DNA of 64,000 nucleotides from Bacillus mesophilus. Lineage in GTDB: Bacteria > Bacillota > Bacilli > Bacillales > SA4. This document shows, piece by piece, positions 8,243-15,633 of the stretch. The stretch is taken from positions 434,001 to 498,000 of the forward strand of contig NZ_JAAIWM010000002.1 in the NCBI RefSeq assembly GCF_011008845.1, written 5' to 3'. Within the stretch, counting starts at the first letter, position 1. Every line of letters begins with the position of its first letter. The notes beneath the pieces were generated by a model, which was given only the letters and a program-made list of their open reading frames with translations, made no database searches and was not told where the DNA came from. The translations under genes were made by a program, and so were the position numbers.

Positions 8243-11023
8243 TCAGCTCCCTATGCTAGTTTGAAGTTCCAACAAATGCTCATAATGACGAATCGTTCTT
8301 TGACCAACTGTATCCCAATTATATTCATTTAACGCAAGTTGTTGACCTTTATGCGCCATCTTCATGGCTAAGGGGCGATTACTAAGTAATACACTAATTG
8401 CTTTAGCAAGCTCTTCTGGTGATCCAGGAGTAACTGTTAATCCCGTAATACCATTTTTAACAAAACTAGTTAAGCCACCTGTGTTAGACACAACAATTGG
8501 TTTTTTCGCAATCATCGCTTCTAATGCTGCAATACCGAAGGGTTCGTAAAGACTAGGAAAAACAGCAACATCACAATTAGTGAGTAACTGATTGCGCTCT
8601 TCATCATTAACGAATCCTATTAATTGGATATACTGACCTAAGTTTTTAGCTTTGATGAGATCATGATACTTTTTTTCTAATGGTCCTGTCCCACCAATGA
8701 TAAATTTTACATTAGAGTGATTTTTTAGGACATGTGGAACGGCCTCAATTAGTGTTTGGAACCCTTTTTCCGGCACGATTCTTCCTATCGAAAATACAAT
8801 ATGATCTTCTGATGAGATATATTCGCTCAAATTATGATCGATTTCAACTGGGCAATGGAAATAAGACAAATCGACACCATTAGGGATCACCCTTACTTTT
8901 TCTTCTAGGCGTGAATCAAGTTTTGTGACTTCGCTTTTCATATATTCACTACATACAAGAACAGTGGATGCCTGCTCCATTAACGAAATCTCCCTATTAT
9001 GTATGTTTTCTTGAAGAGAAGTGAAAATCCCTTGATTTCTACCATGTTCAGTGGCGTGAATAGTTGCTATTAAAGGAGCGTCAATCGCCTTCTTTAACGT
9101 AACAGCTGCTCCCTCCACTAACCAATCATGAGCATGAATAAAATCGAACGAGATTTTTTTTGATAACTCAAGTGCTTGTTCTACTAACGATAGGTTCAGG
9201 CTATCAATCCAATGTATAAAATCATCATTTTCTTGTTGATAGGTGTCCACTCGGTAGATATGAACCCCTTCCGAAAACTCATAAAAAGGACTGTCATTAT
9301 CCTTTGCTGTAATAACGTAAACATCATAACCTTGTTTTGCTATTGATTTTGATAACTCATATACATGTCTAGCAAGTCCACCAACTATTCTAGGTGGATA
9401 TTCCCAAGTTAGCATCAAGACTTTACGAGATGACGTAGCTTTCTGTTGCTGAGCCACATATAAGTCATGCTGAGACTTAAGAGGACTTAAATCAATTTCC
9501 TTTAGGAAAGGATAATCAGACTCTAAGTTCATTAGAAGTTCTTCTGATACCTCATTATTCTCCATTTTTTCTACTAAAAAAGTGAATCGGTTTATATGTT
9601 CCATACATCTTTTAGTTGCATAATCACTTGCACTTTCATTATCAAGAATAAATGCCCAATCACTACTTGTGGCAAGCATCCAATCTCTCGCCAACTGTTT
9701 AATCGTCTTATTTTTGAGATCATCGCCATTTTCAACAGTTGCCATTAATTCTATGAGCTTCTTTTCCATCCAATGGTATTGTCGATACATCCATTCATTT
9801 TTTTCATTTAACCAAACATCACCATACCCGTCACGCCCCCACGTAGCAAAGGAAATATGGCAGGTTTCGAGATCCTTAAAATGGCGATCTAAAAACTCAT
9901 TGGGTGTGATTGCTTCAATTTGATGTAATGAATAAGAAAGCAGCTCCTTTAACCAAGCTGGCCCCTCAAACCACCAGTGTCCAAATAATTCTGCATCAAA
10001 AGGTAGCGTTGCGATATGTGGTGGAAAGCTTTGGTTCCCAAAACGATCTAGCTGTTCTTTTAAAATAGTTCGAAAATGATGCGCATGGGTTTTAACTCTA
10101 TCCTCTGCAATGTCTGGGTTGTAAAGCTCCTTAAACTCCGTCTGTCCAGTAATTCGATGATATTTTAATCCTGAATCAATTCGAATACCTTCAGGATGAA
10201 TGTAAGGGCTAATATAATCCCATTCACGATCATAAGCGATGTCACGATAAAACTCTCGATAACCTTGATCACCTGGATACCCATAAGAGGAGCTCCAAAT
10301 ATAATTTGATAAAGCTTGATTTCTTGCAAAAAGCGCAACACCATGTGGAGAATACACTGGAGCACCCACACCATGTGTTGGCGTTGGATCTGCATTTGTA
10401 ATAGCATGCTCATCAACGAAGGTATATTGTATGCCCTCCAAAAATAATCGCTTATCTAGACCTGGTGAATAGGCACATTCAGGTAACCATAATCCCCTAG
10501 GCTTTCTACCAAAATGTTTTTCAAAGCAAGTGATTCCATGTTTAACTTGCATATGTAAGCCTTGCTCAGTTTTAAGATATGGAAGAAACGTATGAGTAGC
10601 TGAAGATGTTATGCATTCAATTTGTCCAAGCTCAAAGAAGTGCTTAAACCCTAAAATAATATTCTGGCTATAATTTAGAAATGTCTCTCTAATCTTTCGG
10701 AACCTTTCTTCGTAAAAACGAGATAGTACTAATTCCTGCTCATTTTTTGCATGAGCAATCTCCTTTTGAATCAAAGAGTCTGTCTTATCCAAATGGTGCA
10801 AATATCTTCTTTGAATTAATGGATCTGATAGCATCTCTAGAAGGGGCGGAGAAAATGAAATCGTAAATTTTTGTTTCATTCCTTCTTCTAAATTCCACAA
10901 CAACGGAATATAAGTTTCAGTAATCGCTTCATACAACCATCTTTCTTCTAGACGATTTGCTTCCCTGTGCCTTACATAAGGTAAATGGGCATGAAGAATC
11001 ATATTAACATACATGTAGCTCAT
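8243..11023 (-). CDS. GH57 branching enzyme / GT4 glycosyltransferase fusion
   Basis: One unbroken 926-codon frame joins two enzymes. Residues 1 to about 520 are a GH57/DUF1957 alpha-glucan branching enzyme: HAHLPYVRH at the start, nucleophile Glu near 182 in GLWLPECAYSPG and acid/base Asp near 343 in LPFDAELFGHWWFEG. From about 530 (RKVLMLTWEYPPRIVGGLARH) it is a GT4 glycogen-synthase-like glycosyltransferase with the EX7E motif EPFGIAALE near 827-835. Synthesis and branching of an alpha-glucan by a single cytoplasmic polypeptide is the natural reading. It is flanked by the DUF4912 gene (13 bp upstream) and the pyrophosphorylase. B. subtilis carries a plain glycosyltransferase, yqgM, at this place. 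The start has GAGGGTGA upstream. Confidence 0.92.
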   Translation of the reverse strand: MSYMYVNMILHAHLPYVRHREANRLEERWLYEAITETYIPLLWNLEEGMKQKFTISFSPPLLEMLSDPLIQRRYLHHLDKTDSLIQKEIAHAKNEQELVLSRFYEERFRKIRETFLNYSQNIILGFKHFFELGQIECITSSATHTFLPYLKTEQGLHMQVKHGITCFEKHFGRKPRGLWLPECAYSPGLDKRLFLEGIQYTFVDEHAITNADPTPTHGVGAPVYSPHGVALFARNQALSNYIWSSSYGYPGDQGYREFYRDIAYDREWDYISPYIHPEGIRIDSGLKYHRITGQTEFKELYNPDIAEDRVKTHAHHFRTILKEQLDRFGNQSFPPHIATLPFDAELFGHWWFEGPAWLKELLSYSLHQIEAITPNEFLDRHFKDLETCHISFATWGRDGYGDVWLNEKNEWMYRQYHWMEKKLIELMATVENGDDLKNKTIKQLARDWMLATSSDWAFILDNESASDYATKRCMEHINRFTFLVEKMENNEVSEELLMNLESDYPFLKEIDLSPLKSQHDLYVAQQQKATSSRKVLMLTWEYPPRIVGGLARHVYELSKSIAKQGYDVYVITAKDNDSPFYEFSEGVHIYRVDTYQQENDDFIHWIDSLNLSLVEQALELSKKISFDFIHAHDWLVEGAAVTLKKAIDAPLIATIHATEHGRNQGIFTSLQENIHNREISLMEQASTVLVCSEYMKSEVTKLDSRLEEKVRVIPNGVDLSYFHCPVEIDHNLSEYISSEDHIVFSIGRIVPEKGFQTLIEAVPHVLKNHSNVKFIIGGTGPLEKKYHDLIKAKNLGQYIQLIGFVNDEERNQLLTNCDVAVFPSLYEPFGIAALEAMIAKKPIVVSNTGGLTSFVKNGITGLTVTPGSPEELAKAISVLLSNRPLAMKMAHKGQQLALNEYNWDTVGQRTIRHYEHLLELQTSIGS

Positions 11024-11036
11024 TCGATCACCCTCT

Positions 11037-11678
11037 CTACTTCACTTTTTCATAATAGGAATAGGTTGAAAACTGTTCCAGCCAACCTGGAGATGATTGA
11101 GAACCTGTTTTCCACTGATGGACATTTTGGGTAAACAATCCAACTTGCTCTGGAGAATTACGAGGGGTGTCAATTGGATTGGAGCGAAGCACAGTAAAGA
11201 AATTTCCGTGATCTGTTTTGACACCATATTCTGCAACATACGTGCGGTTTGGTTCTAAATCTGAAACGAACCAATTGTTCGTCATTTCCGGCAAAGATAT
11301 CTCACATTGGCGATGCGCGTTTGAACCATTGAAAATAACAGACGTTACATCATAGATTTTTATAAACTTCGGAAGTTGGCTGTAGCCCTTTTTAAAGGTA
11401 TGTTGAAGAAAGCTTAGCTTTATATCAGAAATCTCCCAGTAAACATAAATAGTTGAACTGTTTTTAACCAATACATGCATTCTGTCTTGATTATATGAAG
11501 ACGGTAAAAAATCATTAGATGTTAAAGGACTTTGAACAGGACTCTCATTGCCACTTGGTTCATCTTTTTCATGTTTGATCCATTGATAATGTACTTTTCC
11601 AACTGTTGAGTTCAATTCCTTAGCTATTTCTCGAAAGCTCATTCCTTCATTTCTTAGCTTGATAATTTCACTAATCAC
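11037..11678 (-). CDS. DUF4912 protein with N-terminal helix-turn-helix
   Basis: 213 residues. The first 35 (ISEIIKLRNEGMSFREIAKEL, then STVGKVHYQWIKH) look like a homeodomain-like helix-turn-helix. A linker follows, and residues 70 to 190 form a DUF4912 domain (MHVLVKNSSTIYVYWEIS, then WFVSDLEPNRTYVAEYG), predicted as a beta-sandwich that may bind carbohydrate. The start is GTG with GAGGTGG eight bases upstream. It is the first gene of the glucan cluster, so a role as sensor-regulator or glucan-binding accessory is reasonable but unproven. A cre-like box and a weak SigA promoter lie upstream. Confidence 0.82.
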   Translation of the reverse strand: MISEIIKLRNEGMSFREIAKELNSTVGKVHYQWIKHEKDEPSGNESPVQSPLTSNDFLPSSYNQDRMHVLVKNSSTIYVYWEISDIKLSFLQHTFKKGYSQLPKFIKIYDVTSVIFNGSNAHRQCEISLPEMTNNWFVSDLEPNRTYVAEYGVKTDHGNFFTVLRSNPIDTPRNSPEQVGLFTQNVHQWKTGSQSSPGWLEQFSTYSYYEKVK

Positions 11679-11736
11679 CCTGCAACCACCTCACTTTTTG
11701 AAATAAACATCCTACCTACTTGCACTAGTCTTTCTC

Positions 11737-11765
11737 ATCTTAACACCCGTCAATGTTCTCTACAA
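11737..11765 (-). promoter_or_regulatory. Possible SigA promoter of the glucan cluster
   Basis: On the minus strand TTGTAG and TAAGAT are separated by 17 bases and lie about 60 bp before the GTG start of the DUF4912 gene. Both hexamers are imperfect (about three and four matches of six), so this is only the best candidate in the gap. Confidence 0.35.
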
Positions 11766-11852
11766 TAAACGCAAATTGTCATATTATGTTGATTATTAGT
11801 GCTTTTGATTAATCTCGTCGATATTTATTAAAATTAGAAAAAAAACTGCAGA

Positions 11853-11866
11853 ATATAGCGCTTACA
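11853..11866 (-). promoter_or_regulatory. cre-like box (CcpA site) upstream of the glucan cluster
   Basis: The minus strand reads TGTAAGCGCTATAT, which fits the consensus TGWAARCGYTWNCW at 13 of 14 positions. It lies about 180 bp before the DUF4912 start and after the terminator of the upstream gene, so the glucan cluster is the only target on this strand. The distance would suit activation more than a simple block. Binding is untested. Confidence 0.5.
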
Positions 11867-11881
11867 TGAACTCTCTACAAA

Positions 11882-11912
11882 AAACTAGCTCAGTCCATGA
11901 CCAAGCTAGTTT
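11882..11912 (-). terminator. Intrinsic terminator after the nucleotidyltransferase-like gene
   Basis: A perfect 9-bp stem (AAACTAGCT with AGCTAGTTT) with a following U-rich stretch on the minus strand; it begins 8 bp past the stop codon. Confidence 0.8.
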
Positions 11913-11919
11913 CAATTTC

Positions 11920-12462
11920 TTATAGCAAACTTTTCACCCGATTTTTTACTTCCATCGGTAAGTTCTGTTTTAGAGCTTCTTCCAATAGTTGTGGATATTT
12001 TACTCCATTTGTTTTGAAATATTTTTCAATATGCAGTGCTTTTTCTTGTTTGTCCGGAATGAGCCAATAAAGGATATACCAATCCTCAAGTGAACATAAA
12101 GGAATAGATACTCCTTTTATTCTCTTATAACCTACAATTGATTTTCCTTTTAAGGTAATTTTATAAATCCCTTCAGCATGTTGTATCGAAAATCCCGCCA
12201 TGACATCAAGATCTATGTCATTTAATCTATATTTAGAAAAATTCACTGTACAGAAAGGGTAAGAGGTTACCGCTTCTTTGGGATGACCAAGAGATAACAT
12301 TATCTTATTTAACTCTGCAGCATCTTCTTCATCAACCAATATATCTATATCATTGGGTTGATCGATTATATTATAAAAATTAAGTAAAAGCGAACCACCA
12401 ACTCCCCAGGTAATTCCCTTGTCACTTAACTTCTCACCAATTTGAGATAATGTTTTTAGCAT
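11920..12462 (-). CDS. Nucleotidyltransferase-fold protein, orphan
   Basis: The 180-residue product has the hallmarks of the polymerase-beta-like nucleotidyltransferase fold: GGS at 22-24, the metal-binding pair D38 and D40 in NDIDILVD, and a third acidic residue near 84-86 in NDIDLDVMAG. The family includes aminoglycoside and lincosamide nucleotidyltransferases and toxin-type AMP transferases, and I cannot say which substrate applies. A ribosome binding site is visible (AAGGAG, six bases before the ATG) and the gene has its own terminator. No antitoxin-like partner gene is adjacent. Its place among repeats and small orphan genes marks it as accessory. Confidence 0.75.
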   Translation of the reverse strand: MLKTLSQIGEKLSDKGITWGVGGSLLLNFYNIIDQPNDIDILVDEEDAAELNKIMLSLGHPKEAVTSYPFCTVNFSKYRLNDIDLDVMAGFSIQHAEGIYKITLKGKSIVGYKRIKGVSIPLCSLEDWYILYWLIPDKQEKALHIEKYFKTNGVKYPQLLEEALKQNLPMEVKNRVKSLL

Positions 12463-12607
12463 GTCAATTCTCCTTGATACAGTTCCTTTGAAAAATCTCT
12501 TTTCTCCTAACAGACTACACCCATTTAAAATGATTGTACATACATGTCTCTTTTTCTTAGGATATCGTTTTCTCAGGATAAAGTCTTGCTCTAAAAGAGA
12601 GATTTAA

Positions 12608-12785
12608 TCAAGGCTGCGTACAGGATACTCGCTTTCCGCGGGAGAGTCCGTGAGCCGCTCTCCCGCGCTTGCACAGGATGTGCTGACCTCTACGTTTGCC
12701 ACAGGACGTGGTAGCCTTTAGTAGAGGTTCTTTTACACTCGCGTCCTTCCACTACAATCAACACTGGCCTTTAACACAGCCTAAT
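12608..12785 (+). repeat. MITE-like intergenic repeat, family II
   Basis: The segment contains CAGGATACTCGCTTTCCGCGGG near the left end, CTCGCGTCCTTCCACTACAATC near the right end and outer inverted ends AGGCTGCGT and ACACAGCCT (eight of nine bases pair). The same order of motifs is seen at 60346-60527. There is no coding capacity. It fills most of the 364-bp gap between the nucleotidyltransferase-like gene and the next small gene; the rest of the gap is the former's promoter region and the latter's terminator. Confidence 0.8.
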
Positions 12786-12793
12786 CAAAAAAA

Positions 12794-12811
12794 CCTATCA
12801 AATTAGATAGG
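12794..12811 (-). terminator. Intrinsic terminator after the 62-residue gene
   Basis: A short perfect stem (CCTATC with GATAGG) followed by seven T residues on the minus strand, 16 bp past the stop codon. Confidence 0.7.
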
Positions 12812-12826
12812 CGTTTACTGCTATAA

Positions 12827-13015
12827 TCATTTCTCTTCATTTTGGTCTAAATAATAAAGATCATCCGTATCAACGATTGGTGCATTGTTTAGTAATAAGG
12901 CTGGGGATACTCCCGCTAAGTTTCTTTTATTTTCATAAAAATCTTCATTTATTTTTTCATTAGCTCTAACAGCTTCTTCATCCTGCTGAAATTCACCTTT
13001 TGGTTCATTAGTCAT
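12827..13015 (-). CDS. Small acidic protein, function unknown
   Basis: A 62-residue hydrophilic, acidic protein (MTNEPKGEFQQDEEAV at the start, DTDDLYYLDQNEEK at the end) with no cysteine and no membrane segment. A strong GAGGAGGGA ribosome binding site precedes the ATG, and an intrinsic terminator follows, so it is very probably a real gene. Proteins of this type are common in spore formers, but I cannot place it in a named family. Confidence 0.7.
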   Translation of the reverse strand: MTNEPKGEFQQDEEAVRANEKINEDFYENKRNLAGVSPALLLNNAPIVDTDDLYYLDQNEEK

Positions 13016-13084
13016 TTTTACTTCCCTCCTCTGTTAGTAGTTTGAGGTAATATACTGTTTAACATACATATGAACCGATTAATC

Positions 13085-13160
13085 ATAAATACCGTGTCGT
13101 TTCCTCTTTCAAGGTCTCACCGCACGTCCCGTGGAAAGCGAATGTCCTGTAACGAACTCA
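13085..13160 (-). repeat. Remnant of intergenic repeat family II
   Basis: The minus strand shows CGTTACAGGACATTCGCTTTCCACGGGACG, written here in parts: TTACAGGACATTCGC then TTTCCACGGG. It matches the head of the family II copies at 12608 and 60346 with a few changes; the tail is missing. The rest of 13016-13303 is AT-rich and holds the promoter of the next genes. Confidence 0.55.
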
Positions 13161-13303
13161 ACCTATAAATAAAAAAGAAGAAATGGTATAAGATAAATCT
13201 AAGCGAACCTAGACTAACAGCATATATGATTTCTCCTTTTACTACTAATATGATATAAATGAGAAGAATAAAAAATGAATTTCAATAACCTAGAGGTGAA
13301 ATA

Positions 13304-13519
13304 ATGGTCTATATTTTAATAGGTCTATTCTCGTTTGCCATCTTGCTATTATTTTTAACTTTTTTTAAACGAGATAAGGTAAAAGACCTTGAAGAACAAC
13401 TTGAGCAATTATCTTTAACCATGATGCAAGAAAACTATCAGATGAAGAAAAGAATAAAAATACTTGAAGAAGAACTATTATTTCATAATGATGAACTTCA
13501 AAATACATTTAAGAAATAA
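13304..13519 (+). CDS. Small membrane protein with cytoplasmic coiled coil (YqzD-like position)
   Basis: 71 residues: one N-terminal membrane helix (VYILIGLFSFAILLLFLTFF) followed by a charged helix with heptad pattern (KVKDLEEQLEQLSLTMMQ, then KKRIKILEEELLFHNDEL), predicted to form a coiled coil. The start follows AGAGGTGA. It is the first of two plus-strand genes 26 bp apart. B. subtilis has yqzD and yqzC beside the pst operon, and these two genes occupy the same place, but I assign the name by position only. The coiled coil suggests self-association or a scaffold role at the membrane. Confidence 0.75.
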   Translation: MVYILIGLFSFAILLLFLTFFKRDKVKDLEEQLEQLSLTMMQENYQMKKRIKILEEELLFHNDELQNTFKK

Positions 13520-13545
13520 AGTTTCTTACAAATGAGAGGTTACTT

Positions 13546-14055
13546 ATGAGCAAAGGGTTTTTACAAGGATTAGCTGTTGGCATTCTTATTACTACTGCAC
13601 TACTCACTGTTGCATTTTATACAATAGAGGGAGAAGACACCAAATCTCCAAAACAAGTGTTAAATGAAGAAGTTATAGCTAATTTTTTAAATGAAAACAA
13701 TCAAACCATCATCACCGATAAAGAGTATGATCGTTTAAAACAACTAGAAGAGGAACATCAAGAGCTTACTCATAGCCTTGAAGAGGCTGATAAGCAAGAA
13801 CCTGCTGAGACTCAAACAGAAGAGAGCGAAACAGCCAATAAAGAGGTTATTTTTTTATTAAGCATTCAACAAGGAATGACAGTTCCGGAGATTACGGAAA
13901 GGCTAGAAGAAATGAAGATTATCGAAGATCGCACTCAACTTGCAACTTATCTTAAGGATCAAGGCTGGGAAGGCTCGATTCAAGTTGGGGAATTTGAATT
14001 ATCAAGTGCAATGAGTGTAGAGGAAATAGCTCGAGTTATTACAAAAAATCCTTAG
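13546..14055 (+). CDS. Membrane-anchored protein with YceG/MltG-like C-terminal domain (YqzC-like)
   Basis: 169 residues: an N-terminal helix (FLQGLAVGILITTALLTVAFY), an acidic linker rich in Glu (about 60-95), then a domain of about 65 residues (LSIQQGMTVPEITERLEEMKII, then LKDQGWEGSIQVGEFEL and MSVEEIARVIT) resembling the LysM-like module of MltG/YceG transglycosylases. The catalytic part of MltG is absent, so this is more likely a regulator or binding protein on the outer face of the membrane. It is probably cotranscribed with the upstream coiled-coil gene, and its stop lies within a shared terminator. Confidence 0.78.
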   Translation: MSKGFLQGLAVGILITTALLTVAFYTIEGEDTKSPKQVLNEEVIANFLNENNQTIITDKEYDRLKQLEEEHQELTHSLEEADKQEPAETQTEESETANKEVIFLLSIQQGMTVPEITERLEEMKIIEDRTQLATYLKDQGWEGSIQVGEFELSSAMSVEEIARVITKNP

Positions 14056-14077
14056 TCTATTTTTAGACTAAGGATTT
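14046..14077. terminator. Bidirectional terminator between the YqzC-like gene and phoU
   Basis: A perfect 14-bp stem (AAATCCTTAGTCTA with TAGACTAAGGATTT) with a 4-base loop, flanked by A and T tracts so that it works for both converging transcripts. Confidence 0.9.
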
Positions 14078-14089
14078 TTCTATTTGTTC

Positions 14090-14761
14090 TTACGCATTTA
14101 AATCGTAATGCTGACCCTTTACTAGGTAGAAAATATTTTCCGATATATTGGTTGCGTGATCGGCTGTACGTTCAATGTATCTAGCCACAAAAGCAAGCTG
14201 TGTGATTTGAGCAATTGCCTCTGGATGTTTCGGCATCATAGAAAGTAATTCTTTGGTAATCACACCATACAAATCGTCCACTTTATCATCTAATTCAGAA
14301 ATTTTCTTCGCTAAAAGTAAATCTTGTTCAGCGTATGCTTTTAACGAATCTCTAAGCATTTCCATGGCTTGACGGTGCATTCTAGGAATGTCCTCTAATG
14401 GCTTTATTAATTTTTCAGAGCCAATTCTAATCGTTGACTTCGCAATGTTTACTGCATGATCTGCCATTCTTTCAATGTCCGTTGCCATTTTGATTGCAAC
14501 AATTACTCTACGTAAATCTACAGCAACTGGAGCCTGTTTTGCAATTAGAAGTATAGCGAAATCATTAATTTCCTCTTCAAGCTTGTCGATTCTATTGTCG
14601 TTCTCAATCACCAATAATGCTTTTTCAATATCTTGTTCTAGAAGAGCAGTCATTGCTGTTTCATGAGCCTGTTCAGTAAGTCTACCTAGCTCTAAAAGCT
14701 TTTCTGTTAACTTATCTAAATCAAATTGAAATCGTTCACGTACTGTCAATTCATTCACCAA
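14090..14761 (-). CDS. phoU: Phosphate signalling complex protein PhoU
   Basis: A 223-residue all-helical protein made of two similar three-helix bundles, each with the metal-binding type motif: DIERMADHAVNIA (about 90-105) and YIERTADHATNISE (about 192-205). PhoU links the Pst transporter to the PhoR kinase and limits phosphate uptake. It closes the pst operon 17 bp after pstB. B. subtilis 168 has no phoU in its pst operon, so this arrangement resembles other Bacillaceae. Confidence 0.95.
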   Translation of the reverse strand: MVNELTVRERFQFDLDKLTEKLLELGRLTEQAHETAMTALLEQDIEKALLVIENDNRIDKLEEEINDFAILLIAKQAPVAVDLRRVIVAIKMATDIERMADHAVNIAKSTIRIGSEKLIKPLEDIPRMHRQAMEMLRDSLKAYAEQDLLLAKKISELDDKVDDLYGVITKELLSMMPKHPEAIAQITQLAFVARYIERTADHATNISENIFYLVKGQHYDLNA

Positions 14762-14778
14762 CTTATCTTCTTATTGTT

Positions 14779-15612
14779 TTATCCAAACCTACCGGTAATA
14801 TAATCTTCTGTTCTCTTATCATGAGGGTTTGAGAAGATTGTATCAGTTGCTCCAAATTCAACTACTTCTCCGCTTAAGAAGAAAGCTGTCTTATCGGAGA
14901 TACGTGCAGCCTGCTGCATGTTATGTGTAACAATGATAATACTATAATCCTTTTTCAGTTCCTGTATTAACTCTTCTACCTTTAATGTAGAAATAGGGTC
15001 AAGTGCTGAAGTTGGCTCATCCATAAGAATAACATCTGGCTCAATCGCTAAGCATCTTGCAATACAAAGACGTTGCTGCTGTCCACCAGATAAACCATAG
15101 GCATTTTCATGCAGACGATCCTTTACTTCATTCCAAATAGCAGCACCTTTTAAGCTTCTCTCAACGATCTCATCCAAGACCTTTTTATTACGAATGCCAT
15201 GGATTTTGGGACCGTAAGCAATATTTTCATAAATTGATTTCGGAAATGGATTAGGCTTTTGGAATACCATTCCAACTCTAGTTCTTAAGTCTTCTACTTT
15301 AAAGGATTTATCAAGTATACTTCTTTCTCTATAAAGGATATCTCCTGAAATCTTAACAATAGGAATGAGTTCAACCATTCGATTTAACGTTTTTATATAC
15401 GTTGATTTACCACAGCCAGATGGTCCGATAATAGCTGTTACTTCATTTTCATGTATAGCAAGGTTTATATTCTTTAACGCATGATCTTCACCATACCAAA
15501 GATTTAAATCCTTTGTATCATATACAATCCTTTTTGTTGATTGTGTTATTGTTGTATCCTGCTTTTTTACTTCAGGCTTCATCTTAGTCTCTTTGTCTGT
15601 AAGAACTGCCAT
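14779..15612 (-). CDS. pstB: Phosphate ABC transporter ATP-binding protein
   Basis: The ATPase of the high-affinity phosphate importer. Walker A is GPSGCGKST, the signature motif is LSGGQQQRL, Walker B is [13 protein letters not shown], and the switch His is in [10 protein letters not shown]. About 25 extra N-terminal residues ([13 protein letters not shown]) precede the core, within the range of the family. The start has GGAGGGGG seven bases upstream. Only one pstB is present in this operon, while B. subtilis has two. Confidence 0.97.
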   Translation of the reverse strand: MAVLTDKETKMKPEVKKQDTTITQSTKRIVYDTKDLNLWYGEDHALKNINLAIHENEVTAIIGPSGCGKSTYIKTLNRMVELIPIVKISGDILYRERSILDKSFKVEDLRTRVGMVFQKPNPFPKSIYENIAYGPKIHGIRNKKVLDEIVERSLKGAAIWNEVKDRLHENAYGLSGGQQQRLCIARCLAIEPDVILMDEPTSALDPISTLKVEELIQELKKDYSIIIVTHNMQQAARISDKTAFFLSGEVVEFGATDTIFSNPHDKRTEDYITGRFG

Positions 15613-15633
15613 GCCAAGACCCCCTCCTAAAAT

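Noticed and set aside
10165..10416. 83-codon minus-strand frame inside the GH57 gene
   Set aside because: It is a shifted-frame shadow of the large gene with no own ribosome binding site and odd composition.
8243..11023. GH57 and GT4 as two genes joined by a sequencing error
   Set aside because: The frame is continuous over 926 codons, the linker is of normal composition, and there is no internal ribosome binding site with a start near residue 520-530.
12608..13160. CRISPR-like array from nearby repeats
   Set aside because: Copies are few, unequal in length, in both orientations and without regular spacers; they are dispersed intergenic repeats.
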